Assembly: GCA_022835595.1 (NCBI GenBank)
Contig: BQUP01000004.1
Location: forward strand, 1,302,001 to 1,366,000
Direction of reading: 5' to 3'
From: Cystobasidium ongulense
Lineage: Eukaryota > Basidiomycota > Cystobasidiomycetes > Cystobasidiales > Cystobasidiaceae
Length of the DNA: 64,000 nt
Below are positions 10,067-21,304 of this stretch, piece after piece (the first letter of the stretch is position 1; every line of letters starts with the position of its first letter). The translations under genes were made by a program, and so were the position numbers. Under the pieces are notes generated by a model, which saw only the letters and a program-made list of their open reading frames with translations, was not told the DNA's origin and made no database searches.

Positions 10067-11786
10067 CTACTTGTTCATGTCAAGAACGACGCGACCGGTC
10101 AGCTTGCCTGCGTGCATTGTCTCTGCAAGGATATGGAGGAATCAGTTGGTCTCGCACAAGCACTCCCGTTGCCAGTCCGACACCCACCATAGACTTCAGG
10201 AAGATCTTTAAGAGGCAAGATCTTGTAGAGGGTCTTGACTTTGCCAGCGGCGGCGATGTCAAGTGCTTCGGCAGCATCGTGCCTGTTACCGACATAAGAT
10301 CCAACCAGTCGCTTGGACAAGAAGACTGTGAAAAAGACCCCGATCTTCATGGTTGTGTCAGGCGGGAGGCCGACTGCTACACAAGTGCCGTGGGGTCTGA
10401 GATACTCTGCAAACGGATCATATAAGGTCGGAGCTATCGGGTGCCTTGGTAGAGAAGCTTACCCATAGCCTGCTCGTATGCGCCCGCAGAGGATGCAGCG
10501 ACGATAGCGCCATGAGGGCCGAGGCCGTCAGGTGTGGCCGCCTGTACCGCTTTGACAATGTCCTTTTCAGTCTTGAAGTCAATCCACTTTTCTGCTCCTA
10601 GTTCGCTGCACAAGCTCTTCTTCTCGGATCCGGTATCAATGGCGATAACTCGCATACCCCTGTAGGCTCGAATATCAGCTTGTAAGACGCAGAGTGCTTC
10701 AAATCTCCAGGAGAACCACAACACACATGTAGTTGGCATACTGAATTGCTAGATGACCGAGTCCGCCGCCAGCACCGGGGATGACGAGCCATTCACCGGC
10801 CTTGACACCAGACTCCTTGATCGCCTGGATTACAATGGACACGGTTTAGCACACATTAAGTGGATTATTCTGCTGACAGGGTGAGATCTGCGCACCTTGT
10901 AAACTGTTACACCAGCACACAGAATTGGGGCGGCATCTTGTAGTGATAGTCCATCTGGGATTGCTGATAGCTGGGATGTGTACGAGACGGCATACTGCTG
11001 GAAAGAACCGTCTACAGAGAAACCTGAGCACTGGGCCTCCTTGCAGAGAGGCTCATAGCCTTGAGTGCAGAAGTCACATTGCTGTTGCACAAATAACATG
11101 TCAACTTTGTTCCGTATGTGAGTCTGGTGGCAGGCTAACGTTGCACGAGCTGGCAATCCACTTGATGCCGACATTTTGTCCAACTTGTAGCTTGGAAGTG
11201 TCGTCGTTCTTGGCAACAATGTAGCCTGCACCCTCGTGTCCACCGATTAGTCTGAGGTCAACGTTACGAAGGCGTATCAGTCGATGCGTATAAGCACTTC
11301 CACTGTTGAAATTGTTGGCCCACGGAAGTTTGTTGTCAAGAGGCCAATCACCTAGCATAGCATGTAGATCGGTGTGGCATACGCCAGAGTCTGATGGATT
11401 CGCCAGATTGTGGGTATCTCGTCAGCATATTTCCGCCACCAACGAGCATCCGTGTGGGGAGATAGAAGCCTGTTGGTAGTTGAGAGCACCCACACATGAC
11501 ACGAACAAGAGCCTGTCCAGGCTTCAAGTCCTTTGGCTGTACGACGGGCACAGTTTCCAGTGCTACAGGTCCTCCCTAGTGAGACGCAAGGTGGATGCCG
11601 AGGCGGAGATTGCAGTGAGCATTTCCTTGTATATGATCCACACCTGGATACGCACCTTCTTGTGGAAGACACAAGCCTAATTGTATCGATGCGTAGAGTG
11701 AACGTCATCAGTGAGACTCTCGGCGGAGCCGACTTGCTTCAACAGCGTACCTTTTGCTCTTTGGGGATTTTCATATCTTTGCTCAT
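10067..11786 (-). CDS. Zinc alcohol dehydrogenase, copy A
   Basis: Medium-chain zinc ADH (ethanol/acetaldehyde, NAD-dependent, ADH1/ADH3 type). Starts [12 protein letters not shown] at 11786, ends MNK-TAG at 10067. Catalytic-zinc motifs [11 protein letters not shown] and [10 protein letters not shown] are present. The structural-zinc Cys cluster begins SSCN and continues [13 protein letters not shown] after an intron. The coenzyme motif is [10 protein letters not shown]. About nine exons join in frame, including donors gtgggt and gttagc. At first sight the gene seems broken because exons are short and frames jump, but splicing restores a complete protein of about 350 residues. It is the diverged tandem sister of copy B, in the same orientation, 666 bp downstream. 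There is no N-terminal mitochondrial presequence. Confidence 0.92.
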
Positions 11787-12452
11787 CTTGGAAGCAGGTA
11801 TGGAAGCGTTTGTACGAAGATAGCGTGTGTGTTGTGTAGCTGAAGTAGCTTGCAAAAGAATAGACTGCAATTGGAGAGAGCTGAAGAGCAAGCGCTGCTT
11901 CGATGGCCTTTTCACTTTGATGGCAGTTACGTACAGCCGCTTCGGAAGAGTCGAGCACGTGCCGTTTGCGGTGGAGGAGCGGCTGACGAGCTGCAACAGC
12001 ATCTGTACCAGCAGCTTCGAGAGACGAGTTGCGGAGAGGCGCCTTCAAGCTTCTGGCAAGGATGTTGAGGGTGTCTTCTATCTAAAGGTTTCTCGTGATA
12101 CCTCGCCAAATCACAGAAGTTGGTAATTAGCTTGTCAGCCCCCAATCACGTGACATTCAGACTTCTAACAAGCAAGAGTCTGGACACGTCTTGCGGCGGC
12201 GTCCTGAGTCAGGCAGGCGTAGGACAGCCACACTCAGTAGCGAATGAATGATATCCGAAGATACGGCGCAAAGGCCAGATGTTCGTTCCAATTGCCAAAA
12301 TCATGCATACAATGGGCTATGACATAAATGACCGTGAGTGACGGCATGCTCAACACTAATCCTTTTCATTTTCCCCTTACTAAAATCGCTACAAGTAGCT
12401 GAAGGTGTACCTCGAGCTAGGACCCACCAATTTCGGCGGTAAAATATGATGT
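11787..12452. other. Intergenic, 666 bp, promoter of ADH copy A
   Basis: Between the stop of ADH-B and the start of ADH-A. No coding feature supported. Confidence 0.5.
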
Positions 12453-14181
12453 TTACTTGTCCATGTCGAGAACAATGCGACCGGTAAGTTTACCAGCATG
12501 CATGTCGTCTGGAAGGAATGGGAAGATAAAAATTCAGTACATAGAACTTAAGCAGCCAAACCCAGATTGAATACAAGAGCTTACCGTAGACCTGTGGGAG
12601 AGAGTCCATGGGCAAGGTCTTGTAGAGAGTCTTGACTTTTCCGGCAGCAGCGAGGGCAAGAGCCTCGTGGGCATCTTGTCGGTTTCCAACGTAGGAACCG
12701 ATGACTCGCTTGGACAAGAAGACAGTCCAGAAGACTGGGACCTTGATGTCGGTGTCAGGTGGGAGACCGACAGCGACACAGGTACCGTGAGGTCGGAGGT
12801 ACTCGAGAGCTTGCTCGTAAGCACTGCCAGCGGAAGCAGCCACGATAGCGCCATGAGGGCCGAGGCCGTCAGGTGTGGCCGCTTGTACCGCTTTGACAAT
12901 ATCCTTTTCATTCTTGAAGTCTATCCACTTTTCAGCGCCGAGCTTCTTCACAAGTTGTTGCTTTTCGGAGCCGGTATCGATGGCGATTACGCGGATACCC
13001 CTGGTAGATAAGTTGTCTCAGCAATCCTGTACAACACAGAGATGCTGCAATGATGAAGCTTACATAGAGTTGGCGTATTGTACAGCTAGATGGCCAAGAC
13101 CACCTCCAGCGCCTGGAATGACGAGCCATTCACCAGCCTTGACGCCTGATTCTTTGATGGCCTAGAAAGACAATTATGAATATCCAAGTAGCTAGAACAA
13201 CTCTAGTGCAAGTTCTTACCTTGTAAACTGTGACACCGGCACAGAGGATGGGTGCAGCGTCATCAAGTGGAAGTCCATCAGGAATTGGGGTAAGTTGAGA
13301 TGTGAAGGAGACAGCGTATTGCTGGAAAGATCCGTCAACGGAGTATCCAGAGCATTGAGCAGCTTTGCAGAGAGGCTCGAAACCTTGTCGGCAGAACTCG
13401 CATTTCTGTAAGTTGTGCAAGAAGAGAGGCCAGCTAGTCAGCGAGAGAACCTCTTTTGACGTGAATTTGATCGAGTCCCATGGCCAGGTCTATCAGACTC
13501 ACGTTGCAGGAGTGTGCGATCCATTTGATACCGACGTTCTGGCCGACCTTGAGATCTGTCTGATCGTCGTTCATAGCCACAATGTAGCCAGCACCTTCAT
13601 GTCCACCGATGAGGCTGTTCGCGACGAAAAGAAGTACCAAGGTCAGAACGCATTGCAAAATGGAAGAAACACGTGACTTTGTAAACGTGGCGCGCGTATA
13701 CTGCCGAATGTACACTTACGGAAGCTTGTTGGGTACGGGCCAGTCACCGAGCATGGCGTGTAAGTCCGTGTGGCATACACCGGAGTCTGAATGGGTGGGA
13801 ATGTTGGAAATGAAAGAGTCAATGAGTGGCTAGGTACAAAAAGCGGGGAAAAGCTGGCTATCTCGAAGACATATTACCACTCACATTTTACTCGCACGAG
13901 AGCCTCGCCGGGCTTTAGTTCAGATGGCTGCACGACTGGTACAGTCTCGATTGCAACTGGGCCGCCCTGGCGTAGTAAAGGGTAGTCAGTGAGGAAGTTC
14001 GGGGCAAAGTCCGATTCGGTGGCTAGACCCTTGGAAGACTAGTAACTCACCTTCTTGTGGAAGATGCAAGCCTAAGAACCAACGATGGATGGTGTACAGT
14101 CAGCTGAATGCGCACTGTAAAGATGGAGGACGAGGCTATAAGTACCTTCTGTTCCTTGGGGATGTTCATATCTTGAGACAT
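12453..14181 (-). CDS. Zinc alcohol dehydrogenase, copy B
   Basis: Second medium-chain zinc ADH. Starts [12 protein letters not shown] at 14181 and ends LDMDK-TAA at 12453. Motifs: [17 protein letters not shown] (catalytic zinc), [30 protein letters not shown] (four structural-zinc Cys), [17 protein letters not shown] (NAD fold), and [10 protein letters not shown], whose Asp fits NAD rather than NADP preference. The introns sit at the same places as in copy A, so the pair arose by tandem duplication of an intron-containing gene. It is divergently arranged with ALDH (start at 15835) across a 1.65-kb promoter. Codon use is more biased to C-ending codons than in copy A, hinting that B is the highly expressed copy (inference). 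Confidence 0.95.
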
Positions 14182-15834
14182 GTTGATTGTAGTTTGAGTA
14201 GGTTGCGAGCTTTGTTATGTAATCTAAGAATGAGGAGAGATTGATGTGAAGAGAAGAGAGAAGAAAGGATGCGAAACTTCAAGAATACATTCATGGGAGA
14301 TAAATCGGGAAAGGTTAAGAAGGTGGGGCTCCGAAAAGGCAGCTAGAGGAATGGTGCGCGCGGCTCCGGGAAAGTCCTTGGCCTCGTAGCACGAGAAAAG
14401 CTGCGGTATTGAGGCGCTTCCTTCCTTTGTCTTATTTTATGACTACCCAAGTCTCAGGTGTATTCCTCGTGCACCTTTACTACTTACGTGTTCGGCTTGC
14501 CGTAAAGTTTCTACTTCGGTATAATATGAGGCAATCCACCGCTATTGAATTGTACCGTATACATGCATAGGTGAATAGGCAGACGCAAGTCTGACAGGAA
14601 ATAGTGCATTGCGGGGCTCCATATGGACGTTGCAAAAAGAATTTCACCTTGCTATAAAGACCTCTTTCACCGGCTGGCAAGCCAGCCCAGGAGGTTACAT
14701 CTTAAGCCAGGTTACCCTCGCTTCTGGTGTACGGTACATGGGACTACTATTCCGAAAAACACATGTGTGGCGACGAGACTGTCTCGAACTCTACGTGACA
14801 ATTATTATTGCCCTCTTGCTGATACTCTCTCGAGAATTGTGCACGCACAATTGAAATTCTATTGTATGCATATTTCGCACAGGACAACAACCTGATTCCA
14901 GGGTTGGGCGATTATCAGCGGGTCGGACAAGGACAGGCATCGCGGACTGGGCTGCATCTCCTAACTTCTCCGACTTCCAGTATTCTACCGTCACGCACTT
15001 GGACCATCTCAGGCTGTCCGAGCGCACAGGCCAAAATCCGATCTGACCCTTGTGGCCACGACACGTTGTTCCTGAATGCGAAGTCCCTTTGGTTTTGGGC
15101 CTTAAAGACTACATGCGGGGCTCCTGAAAAGTCCGGCAGGCTTCATCTATCGGCACTTGCAAAAGCATCCTCGGCCCGGAACATGCCTTCTATATTGTGG
15201 CTAATGTCAAATAGGGTAGTCGTAATATTTAATGGTGGTTTGAAGTACGGGTATCATTATTATTGCTTGCAAGCCCTAGTAATTTATAGTGGGCCACATA
15301 AATCTGCGAACACCAAGTCCAGTACGGTTTTGGAGTCAATGGACCATCAAAAGAGGCCCTTCTGGCGATTGTCTCTGCAAAAGCGTGGCTGTATAATTCA
15401 AGCTGCACGTTACGGTACCGTACTACCGTACTATTGCTGCTATCTGCAGTGACTGTTCTAGCTTGCCCTCGCTTAGCATGTTCTCCATGTCCCGGCGCCA
15501 CCGACTGCCCCACCTGACCTTCCGGTGCGCCTCGCACAAGAGTAAATTACTGTGATTGGTAGGGGTTTATTGCATGATACGAGTATAGTGCAAATGGCTT
15601 CCTGGGGCACCTCAATTTCCCTCACTCGCCCGCTTGCTGGCTTGCTTTTTCGGCGGGCCTTCTCCAACTTGCATTGCATTACCCGGAACCGCGCAATACG
15701 GCACTCTTTTGTGATTTAAAGCCGAGTAGCTTCTCTTGCTTCTCTTCCTACCGACTACTCCTCAGACAGCAATAGCAGCCTGAACAGCAGTCTTTCCATA
15801 CAAACCAATCCCTACAACACCACACCCTTCCATT
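14182..15834. promoter_or_regulatory. Divergent ADH-B / ALDH promoter region with repeated GC-box motif
   Basis: 1.65 kb without a supported gene. The 10-mer GYGGGGCTCC occurs at 14323-14332, 14611-14620 and 15115-15124. A related GGCTCC at 14362-14367 is followed by GGGAAAGTCC, much like TGAAAAGTCC after the 15115 site. The core (G/C)(C/T)GGGG matches the known fungal Mig1/CreA carbon-repressor site, which would suit ethanol-metabolism genes; binding is inferred. CT-rich tracts precede the ALDH start, including agcaatagcagcctgaacag at 15770-15789. An open frame of 196 codons at 14862-15452 is judged spurious. Confidence 0.5.
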
Positions 15835-17839
15835 ATGTCTGCTCCTACACTCAACCTCAACTTTGGCCCAGACGCGGCTGTCAAATCATCGACCTTCTCT
15901 GGAGGTTAGTTGCAGGAAATGATCCGCGCATTGTGCACCAATTACTAAACTGCTTCAACTCCACAGGTCTCTTCATCAACAACGAATTCGTCGCTGGTGA
16001 AGGCGGCAAGACCATCGATGTGGGTTTCCTCCTTTGACGAGCCTGCTCGTTCCTGAAGGCCGTTCCTGAGCGCGCGCTGATCCCGTGACAACCGACGCAT
16101 TGTGCAACTCCCGCCAGGTCATCAACCCTTCCAATGGCGAGAAGATTGGTGAGGTCTCCGAGGCCTCTCCCAAAGATGTCGACCGCGCCGTCGACGCTGC
16201 TCAAAAAGCATACGACACCGTTTGGGGTCTCAACTGCGACGGTCGCAAGCGTGGAGAGCTCATGATCAAGCTCGCCGCTGCCATCGAGGCCAACATTGAC
16301 GAGATTGCCGCCATTGAGGTGTGTACACTTCCTCTGGTTTTCCTGCACAATTCGCTGACCTTCCCGCCCTTCTCTTCTTCCATTCTTCCATCTTCTTCTT
16401 CGACTTTATTCTCCGCAATTAATACCCGGGCCGCCAATTGCCGCTACCGCCACTAACTTCAACACCGAAAATCCTCTCACATACAGTCCGCAGACAATGG
16501 AAAAGCCTTCGCTATTGCAAAGGGCTTCGATGTCACCGAAGTAGCTGCATGCCTCCGATACTACGGTGGATGGGCCGACAAGAGTAAGTTCGCCATCGCC
16601 GTCAGCCAAGCGCGCAACATGTATATCTGACCTTTCTCCGTCATTCCAGTCCACGGAAAGACCATCGAAGTCAACGATGACAAGATGGCATACACCCGTC
16701 ACGAGCCAATTGGTGTCGTCGGACAAATTATCCCATGGAACTTCCCCGCCCTCATGTTCGCCTGGAAGCTGGGCCCTGCTCTTGCCTGCGGTAACTGCAT
16801 TGTCCTCAAGACAGCAGAACAGACACCTCTTTCCGCTCTGAAGATGTGCGAGCTTATTAAGGATATCTTCCCACCCGGTGTCGTCAACGTCATCACCGGC
16901 TACGGAAAGATCACAGGACAGGCAATTGCCTCACACATGAAGATTGAAAAGGTTGCTTTCACCGGTTCAACACTCGTTGGTCGTGCTATCATGAAGGCCG
17001 CTGCCGAATCCAACCTGAAGAAGGTTACCCTCGAACTCGGAGGAAAATCGCCCAACATCATTTGCGACGACGCTAACCTCGAAGACGCTGCAGCATGGGC
17101 ATGCTTTGGTCTGTTCTTCAACCACGGACAATGCTGCTGCGCTGGATCACGTGTCTATGTCCAAGAGAGCATCTATGACAAGTTCATGGAGGTTTTCACC
17201 GCAAAGGTCAAGGCCCTCAAGGTCGGTGACCCATTTGCTGCAGATACCTTCCAGGGTCCACAGGTCTCTCAGCTCCAATTCGACCGAATCATGGCATACA
17301 TCGACGACGGCAAGAAATCCGGCGCCAAGACTCTCATGGGAGGAAACCGACATGGTGACAAGGGCTACTTCATTGAGCCAACAGTCTTCACAGACGTCAA
17401 CCCAGACGCCAAGATCGTCAAGGAAGAGATCTTCGGACCCGTCGTTGTCGTTACCAAGTTCAAGGATGACGCCGATATCATCAAGGTCGCCAACAACTCC
17501 GTATACGGTCTCGCTGCCGCCGTCTTCTCCAGAGATATTAGCCGAGCTCTTAACATCGGTAATAAGCTACACGCTGGTACTGTCTGGATCAATTGCTATA
17601 ATCAGCTTCATTCCAAGTGAGTTTTCCTTTTTTTGCCACCGAATTCTTTTTCTTTGGACACAGAGATGAGATCGGACAAGAGTAAGACATACAGAGCTGA
17701 TATCTATTCTTTTTGTAGCGTTCCATTCGGCGGCTACAAACAGTCAGGAATCGGTCGTGAACTCGGAGAATACGCTCTTGCGAATTATACCAACGTCAAG
17801 GCTGTCCACGTCAACCTCAACCAGCCAGCCCCCATGTAA
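15835..17839 (+). CDS. Aldehyde dehydrogenase (NAD(P)+), class 1/2 type
   Basis: Oxidises acetaldehyde and related aldehydes to acids. Six exons (15835-15904, 15967-16019, 16118-16318, 16487-16583, 16650-17616, 17719-17839) sum to 1509 nt, 502 residues, the normal length. Motifs: [15 protein letters not shown], the coenzyme-fold [18 protein letters not shown] with the general-base Glu, and [15 protein letters not shown] with the catalytic Cys in a Cys triplet. Later come KEEIFGPVV and [17 protein letters not shown] near the C-terminus. There is no presequence, so it is probably cytosolic. It is divergent from ADH-B, consistent with a shared ethanol-utilisation promoter. Its last about 80 coding bases and 3' flank appear again, decayed, at about 19330-19700. 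Confidence 0.95.
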
Positions 17840-18115
17840 TCTGATGGCGAAAATGCGACTATGCATACATCTACGAGCCCAGACAGTTCTGCACAACTCG
17901 TACTTCAGCTTCTTCAGCTATCTGTGCTGTCTCCTCTTTCTCTCCCTCTCGCCGTCGATTGTTTTAGGTTTTCAAGGACGGAAGCTGTAAATCGCTACGT
18001 ACTTTTGACCTTTTTCCTGTGTATCTCTAGTGGAACAAATGGATGAAATGCAACAATGCTACCTATGCTTCAATAGTTCATTTGTTGCTTCTGCTGACGG
18101 TATTGGCTGACCTTC

Positions 18116-18169
18116 GATTCGTTAGCGCACTAGGGTAGTATAGATTCGTTAGCGCACTAAAGTAGTATA
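18116..18169. repeat. 27-bp tandem repeat, two units
   Basis: Units 18116-18142 and 18143-18169 share gattcgttagcgcacta and agtagtata, with two differences. They sit directly upstream of the UBC9 5' relic, in its former leader. Confidence 0.9.
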
Positions 18170-18175
18170 GACACA

Positions 18176-18455
18176 CTCGCAAAGATGTTGACTGGTGAGT
18201 GTTATGTATTCCTGTTCATTAAGTACATACATGCAAGGTCCAGGAACTGAGAGATGTAAATTGTCCTAAATATCAGTCTCGCCAGCACTTCCAGTGGCGC
18301 TCCTTCGGCGGCACGTGCACGACCAAATACCGTGCACTCTGCAATCCAAGAATCGCGCAGACAACAAAGATATCACAGTGCTCGACTGCAAGCAAGCTCC
18401 CATCTCCTCATAGGTAGTCCTTCACTGGGAGATCGTCCAAATTGTGAGACTGCTC
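18176..18455 (+). pseudogene. Decayed copy of the UBC9 5' end (relic 1)
   Basis: Aligns by eye with the intact UBC9 from its leader (cgcaaagatgt) through exon 1, intron 1 and most of exon 2. Examples: cgcaaagatgttgactggtg against cgcaaagatgtcgactggtg at 22934, then atcagtctcgccag against aacagtctcgcag, and cactgggagatcgtcc against aactggagacgagatc. The former ATG lies at 18185. The rest of UBC9 is absent; gene A begins 50 bp later. Similarity is roughly two thirds, so this is an old copy. Confidence 0.75.
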
Positions 18456-18507
18456 CTCTACCGCCATCAGAACACCTCACGCCGTACGCGCATTCAAGAA
18501 GCTCAGT

Positions 18508-19283
18508 ATGCCAGACAACATTCCGCTAGAACCCAGAGGCTCTCGCGAAGCCACAGGAGATGGAGGTAAGACTGTTACTGGCACACGAAGCTACGTGAAC
18601 AGCCTAGCCTGACATCCATGTCCGCTTCTCTTTCTGATGGCACAGACGTCTTCGGAAGTCCATGTCGTCAGGCAGAGCAACCGCAACAGCAACCACTCCA
18701 GCAAGCAGAGCAAGAGGTAGAAGGTATTCCAGAGCGTCACTCGGCTGTTCACCCTTTGGGGACTCGTTCCGAGTCGTAAGTGTCCCCTTCTATCGGGACC
18801 TGCCAACTAAGCGATGTTAGGCTCACGCTTCCTATGCCTGCTTCATAATCAAACGCACAGCGACAAGGAAGGGGTAGCCAAGACCGAAAGTACTGAGCTT
18901 GATCTGAGCGAAGCGTCGGATGCCCCGATCTATTCCATCACGCCATTTCAATATGAGCTCTTCAACCATATAAATCGCTTCGTTGACACGCAAATTGCCG
19001 AGAACAAACCTTTATCGAAGGCAATTGTAGGGAGGGAAGCCAGACGTTTCGAATCGTGAGTGACAGCGCACAAGATGTACTAGGGGAGGGGGATCCTGGT
19101 TGACTAAGTTCCGTCGCCAGGACTTTCGAGCATGGAAAAATTAAGATCCGACCCAGCACAATCCTACTTGATACGAGCACGAGCGACGACGGACAGGTTG
19201 ACCAGAGCCAGGCTGGAGAATCTCTTCACGATCACGGTGATCCGCTCTTGGAACCATCCTCGGATCGAATTGGGCGCGACTAG
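18508..19283 (+). CDS. Gene A: novel family protein with ITPFQY core
   Basis: Four exons (18508-18565, 18646-18775, 18861-19055, 19121-19283) sum to 546 nt, 181 residues, all junctions in frame. The N-terminus is polar (MPDNIPLEPRGSREATGDGD, then Gln-rich). The C-terminal half holds the family core: IYSITPFQYELFNHINRF, KPLSKAIV, a basic-aromatic segment cut by a phase-2 intron after FES, then FEHGKIKIRP and LLDTSTSDD. No signal peptide, membrane span or known domain was recognised; the acidic tail suggests a nuclear or cytosolic protein. It is a paralogue of gene B (21305-22221), with the core intron in the same position and phase. It sits between two decayed UBC9 5' copies. Confidence 0.7.
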
Positions 19284-19329
19284 AAAAGTAAGCGTACGTA
19301 GCGCCAAGCGATACAGCTTTAAGGCAGTT

Positions 19330-19727
19330 TCACTCGCCCCGTGAACTGGTGCATGATTTCTTGTGGACTACACTTCAAGCTCAATCCACCCCCTGCCAAT
19401 GCAATTTGATGGCGAGGCTATTGCCAAAACTCAACTTTGCGCACAGTCATAAGCTCGCACGCACACCTCTGCGCACCTCTAACCCAGCCTCTTTAGCTAT
19501 TCACGTTGTCCATCTCTTTTCTCACTTGCAATCACTCATTCAGAAGATTGGAAGCTGTAAATGGCTAAATGTTTTCTCCATCTTTTCCCAGTACTTCTCT
19601 AGTTCAACAAATGGCGAACTGCAGTCTGCAACGATGCCGATCCAGACCTTCAATGTCTCATTCGTTGCTTCTACTGACGGTCTTGGCTGTGACTAGTCAC
19701 AGTGCGTTACAGTAGCATAGGTCCATT
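19330..19727 (+). pseudogene. Decayed copy of ALDH 3' end and flank
   Basis: Colinear with 17760-18175 at an offset of about 1.56 kb. Shared blocks include cgtgaact near the ALDH C-terminus, ttgatggcga after the stop, gaagctgtaaat (17981 versus 19551), and the stretch around cattcgttgcttctactgac versus catttgttgcttctgctgac. It runs straight into UBC9 relic 2, so the ALDH-to-UBC9 junction itself has been copied. Confidence 0.65.
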
Positions 19728-19890
19728 CGCAAGGCTGTCAACTGATAAGCCAGCTGGATTGCTATGCATCGGCATCATCATTCTTAGCTCGCAAGGAAAC
19801 AAAGGTCTCGAAACATACTGACAAATCGCCTCGCAGATGCGTCATTCAAAACGCTCGCAATTACGGACGTAGATTTGCGCATCCACCAAG
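19728..19890 (+). pseudogene. Decayed copy of the UBC9 5' end (relic 2)
   Basis: Aligns with intact UBC9 leader, exon 1, intron 1 and the start of exon 2. Examples: ctcgaaacat within the intron, then ctcgcagatgcgtc at the splice acceptor, then cggacgtagat against gagacgagat. The former start codon is altered (about 19735). After 19890 the similarity ends. Confidence 0.7.
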
Positions 19891-21304
19891 CTGGAAGCTT
19901 GGAAGCTGACTGACACAGATATCCACCAAGCTGGAAGCATGGAAGGCAGAGGTCCTGACGTGACGTATGTTCTGGAAGATCTCCAATTGGATCTCACCTT
20001 CCAACCTTCCAAAATGTGAGTATAAAAGCAGCCGTTTTTCGAGCTTCAAAGGTTGTCTCTCTTCTCATCGCTTGCCTGGGGGACGAGCGGTCACTTAAAT
20101 TAACAAGTCACTAATTCAAACGTTAAAGGACTAAATCTCCCTTTAAAATAATTCTACCCCCTTTACTGACAGGAGGGTTTCACGACCTCTGGATGCGTCG
20201 ATTCCGCAGACACAAGACGTGCAAATGAAGTCGCTTCTGAAGAAGAAGAAGATACTTAAACTTAATAATGATCACCCGAGCCATGCTTGATAACGAGTAC
20301 GACAAATTCGAGGCATCCACATATGTCAATGGGTTCTACACCAACCATACTTGGAACGATCGACCGAAGCGCAGGATATACGTCCGGTTCCAACACGGCT
20401 ACAAGATCAACAAGTACGCTCTGAAGCTTAAAGGGAGTAATAAAGTGGAGAATGTGGGTCTGCGACGTCGTTCTTACACTGCAAAACATCTTGGTAGCTG
20501 CTCAAGGAGGCGTTAATGCTGCCCATAAGAATCTTGCAGTCTCTACCAAGTGCTTTTACAGCGTGGCGGAGCAGGGAAGAATGAAGAAATATACTTACCA
20601 AGCCAGAAGTTCAAACAAATGGCAGATAACTTTGCAACTGCTTTAAACATAGAAATCACCATATAAGCCACGAATCCCGCCTATTCCAGTTGGAACCAAG
20701 CCTGGCTGTCTGGTGAAAAACCTTCTACTTCCCATATTATAGCAGAACAAGCCACCATCAAGATGATGAACGCCTACAGGACGCGGTGCTTGTTTCAGCG
20801 CAAACGAGCGCTGTCTCATCATAACTCAGTTTTACACCAACTTAAATGAATCTCAGTCTAGTACTAGTGATAGTCACACCTCTTCGAGCAAAATCTCATC
20901 ACAGCATGGCTAGAGGTGAGGCAGCGTTCTCATGGCAGTGCTTGTCGGACGGTCGCAGCTGATACACAAGGCACCAATTGACAGGCAAAGCTAAAACTTC
21001 CAAAGCCTTTGAAGCCCGGCAACTGTAACGACTGTCCAAGAACACACGATAGAGTACGGGTATCCTGCAAAGCCGGCCCCTGGTGCGATGCAGCGATGTA
21101 GCCGCTGCTATGGCACGTTTATTGCGGGAAAGCCTCCTGGCGTGAAGTTTGGCAAGCCAATGACAGAGGAAGATAAGATAATAAAGGGGAAGAACCGCGG
21201 AAGAAGAGATTCAGATGCACTCCAACAGATCTTCGTTGGTGGCGAAGATATTTGGCCGAAAGTGAGCTTCTCCGACGGACTTATTAAAATGCCACGACAC
21301 GAAC
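19891..21304. other. 1.4-kb region between UBC9 relic 2 and gene B; possible decayed gene
   Basis: An 18-bp direct repeat, atccaccaagctggaagc, lies at 19881-19898 and 19921-19938. A TATA-like gtataaaag at about 20029 is followed by a pyrimidine-rich leader. Protein-like but short frames follow: 20268-20516 (contains STYVNGFYTNHTWNDRPKRR) and 20974-21300 (Cys-rich segments GNCNDCPRTHD and QRCSRCYGTF in different frames). I could not assemble a convincing gene. Compared with the gene A unit this region is an extra of about 1.3 kb, so it may be an insertion. No transposase, reverse transcriptase or clear terminal repeats recognised. Confidence 0.4.

Noticed and set aside
10067-11786. ADH copy A as a pseudogene
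   Set aside because: Apparent frame breaks all coincide with GT..AG introns; joined exons give a complete enzyme with all zinc ligands.
14862-15452. 196-codon open frame in the ADH/ALDH promoter
   Set aside because: No family motifs, irregular composition, lies in a divergent promoter; open by chance.
19968-20095. Solo LTR of a retroelement (TATA-like box and pyrimidine tract)
   Set aside because: No TG..CA ends, second copy or target duplication found.
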